A stretch of DNA of 64,000 bases from Saturnia japonica. Lineage: Eukaryota; Arthropoda; Insecta; Lepidoptera; Saturniidae. The notes below the pieces were generated by a model. It did no database searches. It was given only the letters and a program-made list of their open reading frames with translations, and was not told the origin of the DNA. The translations under genes were made by a program, and so were the position numbers. How positions within the stretch are numbered: the first letter of the stretch is position 1; each line of letters opens with the position of its first letter. The stretch is from contig CM065323.1 in the NCBI GenBank assembly GCA_033032175.1, positions 2,542,001-2,606,000 on the forward strand, written 5' to 3'. Positions 1 through 12,129 of this stretch are shown here, one piece after another.

Positions 1-290
1 TGCTATCATGGACTTATTTTTAGAAAATTTTAAGAGAAACAATTTCATGACACAAGATTGTTGCCAAACTTCAACTGTTAAAGCAATAAATTTCCCCCAT
101 TTTGCAACATTTTTCATCGATGCTACGCTCCTATTGGTCGTAATGTGAAGTTATATAGCCTATAGCCTTCATCAATAAATGGGCTATCCAACACTAAAAA
201 AAAATTCCTTTCGAACCAGTAGTTCCTGAAATTAGCGCGTTCAACCAAACAAACGAACAAACTCTTCAGCTTTATAAGAGTAGTGTAGAT
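1..290 (+). repeat. Dispersed repeat, family F
   Basis: The segment resembles 49560-49895 and, in its last third, 52455-52640. Shared landmarks are a CCTTCATCAATAAATGGGCT-like block, then 'accagtagttcctga', 'attagcgcgttcaa' and a tail 'ctcttcagctttata'. It is non-coding and full of stops. It may be the end of a LINE or a non-autonomous derivative; I cannot assign the class. The left end lies outside the window. Confidence 0.7.
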
Positions 291-899
291 ATTAATTGCT
301 AGTGATTTAACATCAGTTATTCGTAATATTAATAAAAAATTATTTCATTACGTTATAGGTAAGGTATATTGAAGTAGATTGCTATAATTTTAATACGTTT
401 TTCAACAGATAGTATACCTAGAAATATCTAAGTAGATACGGCATTGACCCTCTTTACATGTCATACTGAATGGTGGGCAATTGCCCTCAGTTCACTTTCG
501 ACTTGATACTGACGTGAGCGAGAAGAAACTTTTATCCTTTTTTGACAACAGAGTTTCCGCCATAGGCTGTGATTTCCTATCTCTTTTGTTCCAACATGCT
601 GATAATAAAATTTGTAACGGTTTCAAATGAGTTTAAGTGAGGGTATAACGCGTCTATTTAAAAAAAGTCATTGGGTACAACACACTCCAAGCTGCAAGCA
701 CGGTTGTCCTTAACTGGCTTCTAATGATAATGTTTTTCTTACTGTCCACCCATTCCTAGTTCTCGGTTCAGTAACGATCGGACTGTATTGGCCGCATGTG
801 TCTACTTTGCATACCAGTTCGATTTACTATTTTCAACGGAAATTACTATGGTGAGTTTGCATTGAAATGGCCTTTAAGTGTAATAATTAAAAAAAAACA
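291..899. other. No gene seen
   Basis: AT-rich DNA with stops in all frames and no recognisable domain. I see no splice-bounded open segment and no repeat I can match elsewhere in the window. Confidence 0.5.
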
Positions 900-1045
900 C
901 AGTGAAGAAACAATTGAGCAGGCCGGCGTGACAGCGACGCCTGGCATTGGATTGTAGATTCCTCGTGGTTACCGATGTCGTTGGATTACACTGTGCTTGC
1001 AATCAAGTACTGACAGTACCGTCACTTCACTGTGCTACGATAAAA
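900..1045 (+). repeat. LINE 3' tail remnant, family Z
   Basis: A block beginning 'aggccggcgtgac' and ending 'cttcactgtgctacgataaaa' recurs at 12500-12630 and partly at 5920-6000 and 14060-14140, and inverted at 5130-5240 and 26130-26250. At 4840-4860 the same 'caggccggtgtgac' motif directly follows decayed LINE ORF2 coding sequence, so I infer these are short, 5'-truncated LINE tails. Confidence 0.6.
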
Positions 1046-1439
1046 ACGTCCAGTTCATTAGAATCAATTACAAAATGAGTTCTTGCTCTAAAATTTATAC
1101 CTCTTTATTTGACTGCAATAAAAGTATTTTAGCTTAAGCGGCATGAAAAATATTCTAATAATTTATCGAAACATCGGCCAGTTCTCAATGGTATCATCGT
1201 AAACGCTTTTAGCTAATATTCAGTAGGTAGTGGTACACAAAAGCTGCTTCATGTAGGCCATGTTCGCAAACACCACGACATGACAATTTCACTGTAATTC
1301 GTTCAATTCTATTTGGATTCGAGTTTAATTTAGACTGTAAATACATACAGTGTGTTACAAATTTACAATATATTATATGCCAGGTGTTGTTATTTATTTA
1401 ATCGAAATATAAATAGAAAAATAGTAATATAAAATATGT

Positions 1440-1626
1440 AAAAGTGTGCATGGGAGCGTTGGAAGAAGAAGGCCTAGACGAACGTTCCTCGATCACATCG
1501 GAAAGAGTGTGTGTGAAAAGAATGATGAATGTTGAAGAAGCGCTTTCGCTTTACGTATTTACGTATGCCAGGATCGTGAGCAAGTAGAAGGGCGTGGTCT
1601 CTGCCTACTCCGTTGTACTATAAATT
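1440..1626 (+). repeat. LINE 3' end remnant, family Q
   Basis: The motifs 'ggaagaagaaggcctagacgaac', 'ttcctcgatc', 'tatgccaggatcgtgagcaagt' and 'gtggtctctgcctac' match the distal part of the LINE remnant at 41035-41690. It encodes a broken Arg-Pro-Arg-Arg-like stretch typical of the basic C-terminus of the reverse transcriptase ORF. 5'-truncated and decayed. Confidence 0.65.
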
Positions 1627-1724
1627 ATGTAAAACCCATTATAAATATTTTAACTTTATTACGTCACTTTATACACTATAATAATATTGATATTATAAAT
1701 TCCAAGAGATTTTTAGCTTAATTG

Positions 1725-1990
1725 AACGTAATACTAATCTCTGGAACTACCGGTCGGATTTAAAAAATTCTTTTTGCATTTCGTAGCTTATTTATTGAGG
1801 AAGGTTTTGGGTTATATAATTTTACGGTACAACTTCAAGGACCAGAACATTATTCATGAACGTCAAGCAAATCTGTAGCCAAATACAGAAAATGAGTACA
1901 ACTATAGACAATACGGGTGCGTTTGTGGTGGCGCGGTGGAAAAAAAAATCATACGGGTAGTAATCAATATCATCAATACATAATATTAAA
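1725..1990 (-). repeat. Dispersed repeat, family F, inverted
   Basis: Reverse-complement relative of 1-290: 'aatctctggaactaccggtc', then 'attgaggaaggttttgggtt' and the downstream GC-poor portion match family F read from its other end. A similar inverted copy lies at about 39190-39360. Confidence 0.55.
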
Positions 1991-3045
1991 ACAAGTTGTT
2001 ATTTGTGTCTGTCTGTTTGTCAACCTACTTTTTATAAACTACGGATTTAATAAGGCTAAATAAAGGTTTATATATATATAGTACATTCCAAGTAAGTTTT
2101 TTGTATAATAGACAAAATATAATGTTTTGTAATGAAATCGGCAAAAACCTTATGAGGTACGTCAAAATAATGTACTAAAAAATTTTATGTCTTTAAAAAG
2201 CCCAGAAAAAATTCATATGGTTGACTCACAATAACCATTTTTATCTTCAACATAATAACTGAAATATTAAGTTAATTCGAAGCTATTTTCGCTAGTTCAG
2301 TATTAATCCTTATCCAGATAAATATGCTAGTTAACTTGGGCATTTAACGTAGATTCAAATTGTCCTTTACATTATATTAACCAAAGAAATCACTTGGAGC
2401 GAAACAACTGGCTGGTACTCCGCACCGCTGCTGACACCCGCGTCGCTGCCTACCTGTGAACTATGAACTGCAAGTCGCGAGTTAAGCACACTTTTCGTAA
2501 CTATGAAGTTATGAACACTATCAATACTAAAGCGATAAGTTCTAAATCAGTCGAACATGATTTTTTTCATACCACACCCGTGCGAAGCTGAGGCGGGTCG
2601 TTAGTATTATAATAAAGGATAATGTAGACTGTAAATTTTCAAATCGCGATGTGTAGATGAAACTTATGCCTTTCCTCATGAAGAAGCGTTTGCCAGTTAT
2701 GTGATCTATTACAAGAAGTTATCTGACGGGACTAACCAAGCAAATTATTAATCTAATACCTTAGCGGTAGAAATTGATTTGAAACAAATTAAAAGCTACA
2801 AACTTTTTTTTAGTAATAATTTACGACTTCATTTTTTGTGTTCAAGAAGGTGCTTAAGTTCGTCTCGTCTGAAAACTTTGAGCCTTTGTTTGTTTAAGCC
2901 CTCACAGTTACTAACTTTGTGTGTACAGTTTTTTCTTCATATTATTAATTATGCTTAATAGGTCCTTTTACTACAATAAAATTTCATGTATTTCAAATAA
3001 AATTAATTCTCCAATCTTTTTTTTCTCAAATGTTTTATTTATAAT
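1991..3045. other. No gene seen; simple AT-rich DNA
   Basis: A fragment near 2565-2620 ('acccgtgcgaagctgaggcgggtcg') resembles lepidopteran repeat ends. Nothing coding is recognisable: the open stretch at 2921-3112 ends inside repeat D and looks accidental. Confidence 0.45.
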
Positions 3046-3049
3046 ACTA

Positions 3050-3290
3050 AGGTGGCAAACATTGTACGGCACACCTGATGGTAAGCAGTTACTAGGCAGC
3101 TATGGACGCTGAACTTTACTTAGCGCAGTAACACAACACAAGGTTATTTGGTTGTGATCTCTGTACGGTGGAGGCAGTATCACAACTAAGACGGTGCCAG
3201 CGGTGCCCAAGCACAGGGCATAGACTCTGGAGGGTTGCAGAAATGACCAGACCAAGACCACAAACAATATATATATTAAAAAATTTCAAG
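3050..3290 (+). repeat. Dispersed repeat, family D
   Basis: Contains the family D landmarks: 'cctgatggtaagcagtta', 'tatggacgct', 'cacaacacaaggttatttgg' and a GTA-GGGTGGAGG-like block. Other copies: 29490-29670, 33039-33210, 46545-46735, 57935-58180 (same strand) and 5985-6240, 38580-38740, 55448-55693 (opposite strand). Non-coding, probably a SINE or short non-autonomous element. Confidence 0.65.
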
Positions 3291-3384
3291 GGTGCAGGTT
3301 TAGAAGCTCGTACCGGTCACAAAAAAGGCTAATTATGGCACTGGGTGGAGGTGTTCCACCAGTCTTGCTACCCTAAATAAAGAC

Positions 3385-3660
3385 AAATCATTGATGAGAC
3401 CCGGCAGTAGCGTATGCGAAATATCATGTCGATCTACGTTTGTTCGAACCCTACAATTAGCCTCAGCATTTGGAGTAGGAATTTTCTGATATATACTGGA
3501 CTAACTATTACCGAAAATTAAAAAATCTGTCACCAAGCATCTATAGCTGTGTTCCGGCAGTTGTGCTTGAGTGCCAGTCCTCCCACTAGGCTCAGCAAGG
3601 CACCATTTTGGGACACAACATTATTAGGTGTGATTGTGGATACATTGCTACAGCCAAAAA
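3385..3660 (+). repeat. tRNA-derived SINE, family B (degenerate)
   Basis: Carries a decayed B-box-like 'ttgttcgaaccctac', then 'aaaatctgtcaccaagc', 'gtgttccggcag', 'gagtgccagtcctcccacta' and 'gcaccattttggg', in the order seen in the better copy at 31566-31873. Useful for reading the SINE split by the BEL insertion at 16265. Confidence 0.7.
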
Positions 3661-4464
3661 AGAATAAAAACAAATGCACTTACAACACCGTACACGTGAT
3701 AGAAATGAACCTTCTTAAAAAGGGCGACGCGGGTGGCCAATGTATAGTTGTCTTTCTCATTCTCTTTACGTTATATCTTTCTTCTCTTTCACGTAACGAA
3801 ATGTGCCTTGTGATGCGTTCTTGAAATTTCGCTCTCAGGTCTCTTCCAATTATCGAATCGCCGCCTATGAAGTTTCACTTCAAGAAACAGGACTTACGTA
3901 AATAATGACAATGCATTTTGCCGCTACATAAAACACCGAAGTTCTAGAAGTTTTTTTACCCGTCTTAACAACATAATCCATATCGTTTCAGACACACGAA
4001 GATAATCTTTTAATTGAAACATGACTTAAAACTAATATAATTATGTCTAGAAGCCTCGTCGGTAATTCGATTAAGCAAACTTACTCGGTCGGATTTTGTC
4101 GTGAAGTCGAAAGTTTATATTAATTCAAACTCAACACGTTTTCCATTGTTTTAATTATAAATATGTTCAATTGCCAACCGAATTAACTTTCTTCTCTGTG
4201 TTTAATTCTTTAGATTATTAATCAGTTGACGTCAATTTTTTTTTTTTATCGTAACACAAGCAAACAGTATTTAACACTGAAGTAAATTTTAGCGGCGTCT
4301 TGAAGTGGGCTCTATATTATGGAATCACATTGTAAGTGTTAACTCCGCAATTTCCAGGAAATTGGGCATTCTGAACAGAGTGTGACGCTTTTTCACGGCC
4401 GGCCAACTGTACCTTCTTTGTAAAACTCAGATTCGGCTGTGCATGGAATATATTATTCACAGCT
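3661..4464. other. No gene seen
   Basis: AT-rich DNA with a T10-11 run near 4235. No recognisable coding or RNA feature. Confidence 0.45.
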
Positions 4465-4865
4465 CTGGGACGGATCTACACAATGCCTTCTCGATGCCCT
4501 GAATAGGTTGCAGTGACGAGCTGTCCGCACTGTGAATGATACAGATTTAGAACCACTTGAGCTGCGAACACACATTGCCTCGCTGAGCATATTTATTGAC
4601 TATGTCTGAAGAATTTACGAATTCAGTGAAGAATTGTTTAACTTTATTCCATTATCTCCATACCGCTTCAGAACCACGCGGTCTGGTTTACGAAGCCACT
4701 GATGCACGGCAGCGCCCATCATGGCACGAACAAGTAGGTTCGCTGATTCTTAACTTTGCTGTACAAAGCAGATGTGGCATAGTCTTCCCTCCTTCCTATG
4801 ATATTGGGTTCTTCAAACGAGGAGTGAAGAGGCATTTCAACAGGCCGGTGTGACTGTATCGTACT
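4465..4865 (+). pseudogene. Decayed LINE ORF2 C-terminus, family Z
   Basis: Translation around 4496-4600 gives LNRLQ, a stop, then RAV-x-TVND and LEPLELR-x-HIASLSIF, with stops and frameshifts. This is the pattern of the thumb/C-terminal part of the reverse transcriptase protein of non-LTR retrotransposons, also visible at 11075-11330. The segment 4596-4853 stays open in one frame and ends in a FFKRGVKRH-like basic tail, as these proteins do. The upstream RT core is missing, so this is a 5'-truncated, inactive copy. The family call rests on pattern recognition only. Confidence 0.7.
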
Positions 4866-4927
4866 TTCTATTAGGTGCCCAGCTAGTATATAAGAATAAT
4901 GTTATTTTTGTGGTGATGTAGTTTGTT

Positions 4928-5115
4928 TATTGTACACAAATGAAGTGATTATAAATAATAACTAGGAACATGCATTTTAAGTTGCCCAAAAACTCTCTGG
5001 ACAGTTTTAACAAGGGAACCGCCACATAACTGAAGCTATGTTTGAATTCATTATAATTGCATAAATATTCTATATACGTGATTTTGGCAGAGTTGTGTAA
5101 AAATGTAATTTCCAT
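4928..5115 (+). repeat. Dispersed repeat, family H fragment
   Basis: 'gaagtgattataaataata', 'aactctctggacagttttaacaagg' and 'gccaccatcttgttag'-like blocks match 35100-35260, 31383-31525 and 53140-53310. Followed at about 5130-5240 by an inverted family Z tail. Confidence 0.6.
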
Positions 5116-5240
5116 TCAATAAAAGAAAGGAAATTCAACACTTTACCTGATGGGGAGCACTGTGTAATCCAATAACAACTGTGACTACCTTGGGATCTAC
5201 AATCCATCGTACATTATACCAGCCTACTAAAATGTATCTA

Positions 5241-5984
5241 AACATTGTGTTTAAAGGACTTCGTTTTGTAGGAAGAAGGTAACACCCTCGCCGGGAGGCA
5301 GTTCTAGGGCTTCGAAGTACAGCAAAGACTCATCTTTTATCGTCTAAACGAAGATACATTTTTTGTTTATGCCAAGATAGAAGATACCGTATAGCTATGG
5401 CTCTGGAATCGAGCGCGTGTGGTTCTGTTATGAAAGGGGAAAGGGAGTGAAGGAGATATTGAATATGTAGGATACCTAACTCCTCAGCAACTTACAGCAG
5501 AGATATCATATTTAGGCTAATTGGAAAGGTCTCAATGAAGGGGTTTATGAAATTTTCTATTTACCTTGTTCTTTAATGCTATCAATGTATTGGTCCTAGG
5601 GTATCAAATTAGAGTTGAAATTACTGAAGTGAATGCTAATAACTATATTTCTGTATTGAAGTAGGAGCGTGATGTTATGTGGTTTTTTTTTAAATAAAAC
5701 CTAACTTTTTTTTTATAGTATAGAAAAGTGACTAAACATCATCGGCTATCCAACGTGGAACGTCCTTTACAAACCTCTCTGCATTTGGTTGGCTTGCGCG
5801 TCTCAATGCTAAAGATGTAATTCGACAGCCCTTACACTCAAATAAAAAGAAAAAATATCCAATGAATCTTTCCTTTTGCGTGTCGCGTCTCGGGATCAGT
5901 TTGTGCATATCTAGTTAAATTAATGCAGGCCCGCATAACAGCGGTGACCGTCGCTGTGTTAGGATTGTACCGTGCTTGCCATCA
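5241..5984. other. Repeat debris, no gene
   Basis: 5440-5700 ('cagagatatcatatttaggct') resembles 24150-24260. 5920-6000 starts with a short family Z tail ('gcataacagcggtgaccg'). No coding sequence recognised. Confidence 0.4.
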
Positions 5985-6240
5985 GGAACAGTACCGACAA
6001 AATGCCGCCGAGAATTTTTTTTGGAGATTTCATACTTCTTGGAGCAGACCAACTCGTGGAATACCTCCATCCTACAGAAGATCGCGGCCAAATAACCTAG
6101 AGGTGTGTTCCTGCTATGAGTAGGGTTTCAGTTTAAAGGGGATTAAAAGTCGATACGCTCTGGTGATATCTATGGTGTTACAAGCGTCCATAGGCTACAG
6201 TAGCCGCTTACAGTCAGGCGGGCCGTATGCTTGTTTGTCA
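5985..6240 (-). repeat. Dispersed repeat, family D
   Basis: Inverted family D copy: 'ggagcagaccaactcgtgga', 'ctacagaagatcgcggccaa', 'atgagtagggtttc', 'gcgtccataggctac', 'caggcgggccgtatgcttgt'. One of the better preserved copies together with 55448-55693. Confidence 0.75.
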
Positions 6241-6699
6241 CCTAGGTTTATCAGTAGGTGCATGCCGATTGCGACCATACACAGTGCTTAATTTTATTAC
6301 TGTATATACACCAAGCTGATCTTAGACGACGCCTAAGCGTAGGTACCACTATTGTGGTCCAGTTGTGCTAGAACTTTGTATGGAAGTTGAACCTTACGGA
6401 AAAGCACTGAACATTAGCGTGTTTCATAACTTAAACAGGGAAGAAGCAATGATTGTTTTAAATTAAGTAGTCACTAACGATCGTCATTTTTATCCGACTG
6501 CGAAAAAGGAAGATTATGTTCTTCAAACGTATGTACATGTGTATTTCTTTAGCACGCTCTGTAGACTAAAAGGGTTGATGGATTTTAGCATACAAAGTGT
6601 CGTTAGATTTGTCTTAATTGTGGAAGTAACATAGACTATATATGTTTAAGTACGAGGTCGGGGAATTAAATAAAAAGCAAAAATGAAAAAAAAAATTAC
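6241..6699. other. No gene seen
   Basis: AT-rich DNA without matches that I can recognise. Confidence 0.4.
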
Positions 6700-7225
6700 T
6701 CCAGGGTTTATGTTGCAGTCGGATTTTCTGTTTCCTTTATAACCGACATCAACAAAAGAGGGGGTATTACTCAATTCTAATGTATCTAATGTATTCATAA
6801 CTTCTGAGTTTATGAACCGATTTGGATAATTCTTTTTTTTTTAATAGGGGATACCTCAAGGGTAGTCTCAATTTAATTTCATTGGCATTTGACTTTGAAC
6901 TTCGAAGATACACAAGGGAACTCTTCAAAATCATTAAAGTTGATTTTTTTTTATTAAAAATTATGTTGTTATTTGTTTAATATTGTAATAATGGTAAATT
7001 TGTTTGAACTTCGAAGATACACAAGGGAACTCTTCAAAATCATTAAAGTAGATTCTTTTTATTAAAAATTATCTTGTTATTTATTTAATATTGTAATAAT
7101 GGTAAATTTGTTTGAACTTCGAAGATACACAAGGGAACTCTTCAAAATCATTAAAGTTGATTTTTTTTATTAAAAATTATCTTGTTATTTATTTAATATT
7201 GTAATAATGGTAAATTTGTTATGTC
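6700..7225 (+). repeat. Dispersed repeat, family G, with local triplication
   Basis: Shares 'gaaccgatttggataattc', 'ggggatacctcaagg' and 'ttcgaagatacacaaggg' with 51530-51780 and 59690-59950 and, inverted, with 15205-15290, 39520-39740 and 47220-47345. In this copy only, the terminal part has been multiplied (separate entry). Confidence 0.7.
6894..7218 (+). repeat. Three tandem copies of a 108-109-bp unit
   Basis: Units at 6894-7002, 7003-7110 and 7111-7218 each start 'tttgaacttcgaagatacac' and end 'gtaataatggtaaatttg'. They differ at only a few positions, mainly in T-run length and 'atgttg' versus 'atcttg'. Recent tandem duplication of the end of a family G repeat. Confidence 0.95.
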
Positions 7226-8724
7226 AATGTTAAATTTATATGACGAAAATGACTATTTTTAATTTTATTTTTAGATAAATAAATCTTTCTTTTCTTTTGC
7301 TTCATATGCATTTGTTTTGATAATGTTTTTGTGTAACATATTAATTAACACATTTTTTAGCTATATTATAAGGTTTGCCAAGTTATACAACATTTCTACT
7401 GTACTTAACTTTAGTAATTCTAAAATTGAAATTTTACTACTATAATTCTAATCTGATCGCAGATATTAAAATTTCACGTACGCGAACAAGTGGTGTAAGT
7501 TAATATTTTGTAGAGTAAAGTATGTTTTGAATAGAATAGTGTTTTTCTTTCCATTGTCTGCTTAATTTTATGTGCCTTTATTGAACATATTTTGAGTGGG
7601 TAGCCAAGCTTTAGGGCAATAAAGTTTTTACCTTTTAACAAACGAGATTTATCTAAAGCTAAGAGTCTGAAGAATCGCATAATAAATTTTATTATTTACT
7701 GAGAATATGTACAAAACAAGAGAAAAAAATGGTTGGAATACAATCTTGATGACACAAAATTCAATATGACATTGTATAAAATCGCACAACATTTCTCGCG
7801 TTTTTGTTTTCATTTCATTTTCATTTTTATAAATATGAAGCCACTACTCCAAACATTATAACTTAAAATAATAAAACAAGAGACACGCATAAAAACAGAA
7901 ACAATAAAAATGATATAGGACATGAATTATATAGCCCATGATAGGGTTACCACAAATATTACGAATACTAAATACATATATATTTAGAGTTCAACTTTAT
8001 ATGTACCTACAAAATTCACTGTGAGTAACATTTACCCGCCTTGAAAGTACTAATATAACTATTAACATAATTAATATAAAATACAGTAATAATATTTAAT
8101 ATTGTAAATTAATTTAATTTCTCTTAAAAATATATTTTAATAATTAATACACATATATTTTTAAAATATTTGTTTTGTTAATAAAATAAGTATTATTATT
8201 ACTAATGAATTTTGTAAAAATAAATAGAAACAAATTAGACTGTAGATTTTACTGAAAGTTAAGTGAAACTGATTAAATTGTTAGTATTATGAACCTTGGA
8301 GCCATTGGAGGCTAAGCTTCACTGGGTTTGAAGGTCTGACTTACTTTCAAATAACACCTAAAGAAGTAGACCACAAAAATAATCCGTTACTTTTTATACT
8401 TGAACTGGACAACTCACTTGCCGGTAAGCTACATAGAGACCAAGAAAAACGGTTGACTGTAAAGGAAAAGAGACGAGAGAAGAGATTTCGACTGTTACCA
8501 CCGCGTGTTTGGACCTAAGTGTGTATGTTACAATGAGTCTAAATCTAAGTCTAAGCTTACGTTAAGGTCCTGATGAATTCATAGCATGATGGTGGGGTAA
8601 TTTTCTAATTGGCGGTTGATACACCGTGGAGTTTTAGGAGGCGTCTCACATAACAACTCGCTTCCCTGAGCAAGTGTGTACCTGTGACGGGTTACTTCAC
8701 ATTAAAAAAGGCCAATTTTCTAAT
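7226..8724. other. Very AT-rich DNA, no gene seen
   Basis: Homopolymer-rich DNA with long A/T tracts at 7950-8250. The minus-strand open stretch 7474-7680 resembles no family I know and sits in low-complexity sequence. Confidence 0.45.
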
Positions 8725-8825
8725 GCCCCCTCTCAACTTGAAAATCTTTCGACAATCGTTTAAAAGTGTGTTCCAGTTGCTGGACTTGATAGCCAGATTC
8801 TCAAGCTTAACGAGCTACCGTCTTA
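8725..8825 (+). repeat. SINE family B fragment
   Basis: 'ctcaacttgaaaatctttcgac', 'gtgtgttccag' and 'gatagccagattctcaagct' correspond to the middle of family B SINEs. Head and tail are missing. Confidence 0.5.
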
Positions 8826-8894
8826 AGCCAACGATCTTAAGTTGAAACCTATAAAGAATAAACAAAGAAAGCAACAACGAAAACCTAGCTGTTG

Positions 8895-9065
8895 GGGTGG
8901 TACGTCCCAAAAAGTAAACTATTGAAATGTGTTACTTGGTTGCGATTCGTTAGTGCTGCAGTACCAAGCCCAGAGCTGTCTCCAGACTAGTGTGTTCCCT
9001 CTTTGCTACAACATGAAGTCCTTCAAACATAGCGTGAAGAAACTTTTGATCAGGCATGGCAGCTA
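8895..9065 (+). pseudogene. LINE ORF2 C-terminal fragment, family Z
   Basis: Translation of 8929-9060 ends FPLCYNMKSFKHSVKK, which matches the 'FP-x-x-Y-x-x-x-x-FK' pattern at the end of decayed LINE ORF2 copies here (compare 4790-4850). Heavily decayed and 5'-truncated. Confidence 0.5.
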
Positions 9066-9984
9066 CGACTGGCAATTGATTGTAGTTATCTGGATGGTCA
9101 CAGATTGCACTATAAAAGGGACACATAACTCTACAAAAAGAACTACGGGGAAAACAGCATAAAGTAAATTGACAACCCTAAGCCTGTTCCAGCGCCCGCA
9201 GTGTCGCGTGAAAGTATCAAAATTGATTGTAACGTTTTAATTGAAATTTCAGTTATTTTTACGGTTCGTGCCGTGAAACCGGTCGACGCGTTCGAGTTCT
9301 TTTCTATCGGTTTTCCTCCTTTTTTTGTAAAATATCAATTTTTACGAGCACGGTGTTGTTAAAGTTTGAAGTGTGCTTTAGAATGAAAAACACTGTAACT
9401 ATTGTATAGTTAGACGCTATTGAATTTCATTTATATCCGTTGTTGATACTGTAGCGATATTTTGAAATTTTTATTACAAAAAATGCGATAAATCAAAAGA
9501 AAATCACTGTGACAGTCGAATAAATTTGTATACCACTCATCAATTATTAAATTGTAACATAATTGGAAATCATTTTGAATAATTAACAAAACTTATAGAA
9601 ACCACGACAGATTTAAACGGGCGATGCTTAATTAATCCGACGTTTAATCGCGGGTTCCAGACATAATTGTATTAAGAGAGGCCATGTCTGAATTTACAGT
9701 ATAAGTGTTTTTGTTATTCGATAAGGGGATATTAATTTTAAAGAAGATGACACTTTAGTTACAAGGACCGACTTCCCCTATCAAGAAAATAAGATATTAT
9801 TTAATATATGTCGGAGAATCGTGTCAATATGAATATGGAATCAGTTAATAACTTTGTATTCGTATAATGGACCCGTACTAAAGACTGGAAATGATAGTAA
9901 TTAGCAACAGATGTACTTTAACATCACAGGCACTATATATGCAAGCAATGAATAGCTTGAAGACAGAAATGAAAATCAAATCAA
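9066..9984. other. No gene seen
   Basis: AT-rich unique-looking DNA. Nothing recognisable. Confidence 0.4.
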
Positions 9985-10190
9985 AAGAATCTTTATTCAA
10001 TTTAGGCCCTAAGAAGGCACTTATGAACGTCAAAACACTATTGCCGGTACGGAAAATATCCCAGACATCGAGAAAAAACGGTAAAAAACTCGTTCGGGTT
10101 TATCTTTTTATTGTTAACTGTAAAAATGTTAATATAACGGGTACAATAATAATATATTAGTGGATGCACAGAGAGGGATCTGACATGAAG
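9985..10190 (-). repeat. Dispersed repeat, family K
   Basis: The reverse complement matches 46075-46325: 'ctcgatgtctggga', 'agtgttttgacgttcataag', 'tgccttcttagggcctaaat', 'tgaataaa', and at the other end 'ctctctgtgcatccac'. Non-coding, perhaps a LINE 3' end with an AATAAA signal. Confidence 0.75.
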
Positions 10191-11074
10191 CCCTCGAGAT
10201 CGCTGCTTGTGCGATATACGAACGTTTTTAATATCAATTTGAGACCACTATCCCCGATTAGTACATATTTGTACCAAGTAATAACTATCTTTAAAAGAAG
10301 TTTCGGCTTCCCTCTTATCTATTCAAATTATAGGTTATGGATTTAAGTAGATACGAAATACTATCCATAAATAGGTTATTGAAAAGAAAGTAAGTATAAA
10401 AGGACAGATTTAGTAACTGAAACAACGGATAGATAGGTTATTGAAAACGGCCGATAGTGACACAACATTCACTAGGTTTCAAAATGTCTACACACATGTT
10501 ACCGAAATACCGAAAAAAAAAAAAAACATTTTAACTATTTTGTCCAATTTGGTGAATTATTGAAATTTATGTTTAAATTATAAGAACACTTAAAAGTATA
10601 AATCGTAGTAAAAGTAATATATTATATTAGGTAGGTACCGCGACTTGGTCTTATAATACGGAGTTCTAAACATTATTTCATACCTATTGATTTTGATTGA
10701 TGTCTTACTTTGCGGAAATCCATTGTAGAGTTGGTACATTGATGTTTCCGGCTTTTTTATAATGACCGGTAATGACAAACATTAATCTTAGTTTCATGCA
10801 GAAGTAATCCAAATTTACAATTTTAATAGTATAGCTATAATTTTTTTATTCTGTAAAGTTCAAAACTGTAATAAAATAATTTATTTTTATTTTTTATACA
10901 CCTAAATATTTAACCTAATATATAACCTAAATGTTTAGAACTCATGGTACTAATGGTACACCCCAATGTCATAAGGAGGGAACTTTAACCTGGAGTTGGT
11001 TCTACTTTTTCACGGTACGATAAAAATGAGATATAAATAATTTTTTAGTTCGTGCCGAGATGAAGGTTACCGTA
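10191..11074. other. No gene seen
   Basis: AT-rich, with an A14-class run near 10513. No coding or RNA feature recognised. Confidence 0.45.
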
Positions 11075-11330
11075 AAACTATGACTCCGAAGCCCACCGCG
11101 TATGTTTCTGTTGTGAGAAGGAGAGGAAAATTAGATTGAATAACTCTTCAGAACGCTCTCCATGATACAGACGGTAGAACACGCTCAGTGTGACGATGTT
11201 CCTGCGTAGATGAAGTGGCTCGATGTATATGGTAACGTCTGCAACATTAACAATGCGAACAGCCCGTCTCTGCAACCTGTCCAGAATATCGCTTAGGAAT
11301 TTTCCAGGTTCTCCTCCGAGATGCGAACAG
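11075..11330 (-). pseudogene. LINE ORF2 C-terminus remnant, family Z
   Basis: On the minus strand this reads SDILDRLQRRAVRIVNVAD, then EPLHLRRNIVTLSVFYRLYHG and ERSEELFNLI before stopping near 11078. The QRRAVRIV and LxLRRxIxxLSxFYRxYHG motifs are the conserved C-terminal segment of reverse transcriptases of several animal LINE clades. About 65-80 codons survive. The RT core and endonuclease are absent, so it is a dead 5'-truncated fragment. It is the least decayed of the family Z copies and the best query for naming the clade. Confidence 0.85.
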
Positions 11331-12129
11331 CATTAATACTCTAATAAAAATACAATGATAATTAAACTTTTACTACTGATACATTCAAATCTGTTTATCT
11401 CATTTGAAGACCCAACCAATTATTTTATTCCAAAAGTTATAATAGGCATAATTGTTATGGCAAAATTGTACCGATAGTAATAATTTCATGTATTTTCCTT
11501 TATTAAACCTTGTATCATGATAACAAAATATTATAATACTATAAATATATATTGTATTCCCAGACAGGATTAATAATCACGCTCATCACAAAAATGACAA
11601 ACACTTTGCAATGATGAAACCGGTGACCTTTCGTTTCAATAATAGGGCTTATAATATACTAAAGCGTCATGAAACTTGTTGATTTAAATACCCACTTTGC
11701 ACGTAAGCTATCAACATGAATATTTAATAAAAAATACAATTCTCTGAAGGTGCTGTTAGCAGTCATATATTCTGGTGACAAATATCATCTATGTTTAGTA
11801 ATGGTATGTAATCATTTCTCTTGTGGTACTTTTGTGCTTACTTAATGAATGTTTAATTAATCGAAGCCCACTGTTGAAGTGATAAGAAAATTAAACGTGA
11901 AAGTGGAAGGACACGACTGTTGTATCTAAGTGGGTCTCGACCAGCAGCTTTAACACCTGCCATATACATACACTTAGATGAGTCGTGTTGCATGCAGTCT
12001 GGCAGCCGCCCGCACGATACAAGTGGCACTGCACGTGCATCACTTAGCTACCCAGATACAACATTACACATATATGTACATACATATCTGCACACCACAC
12101 AGGTACAAAGGTTCTGTAAGGGTCCTTTT
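11331..12129. other. No gene seen
   Basis: AT-rich; the overlapping open stretches at 11920-12160 are in two frames of the same DNA and show no domain. Confidence 0.4.
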
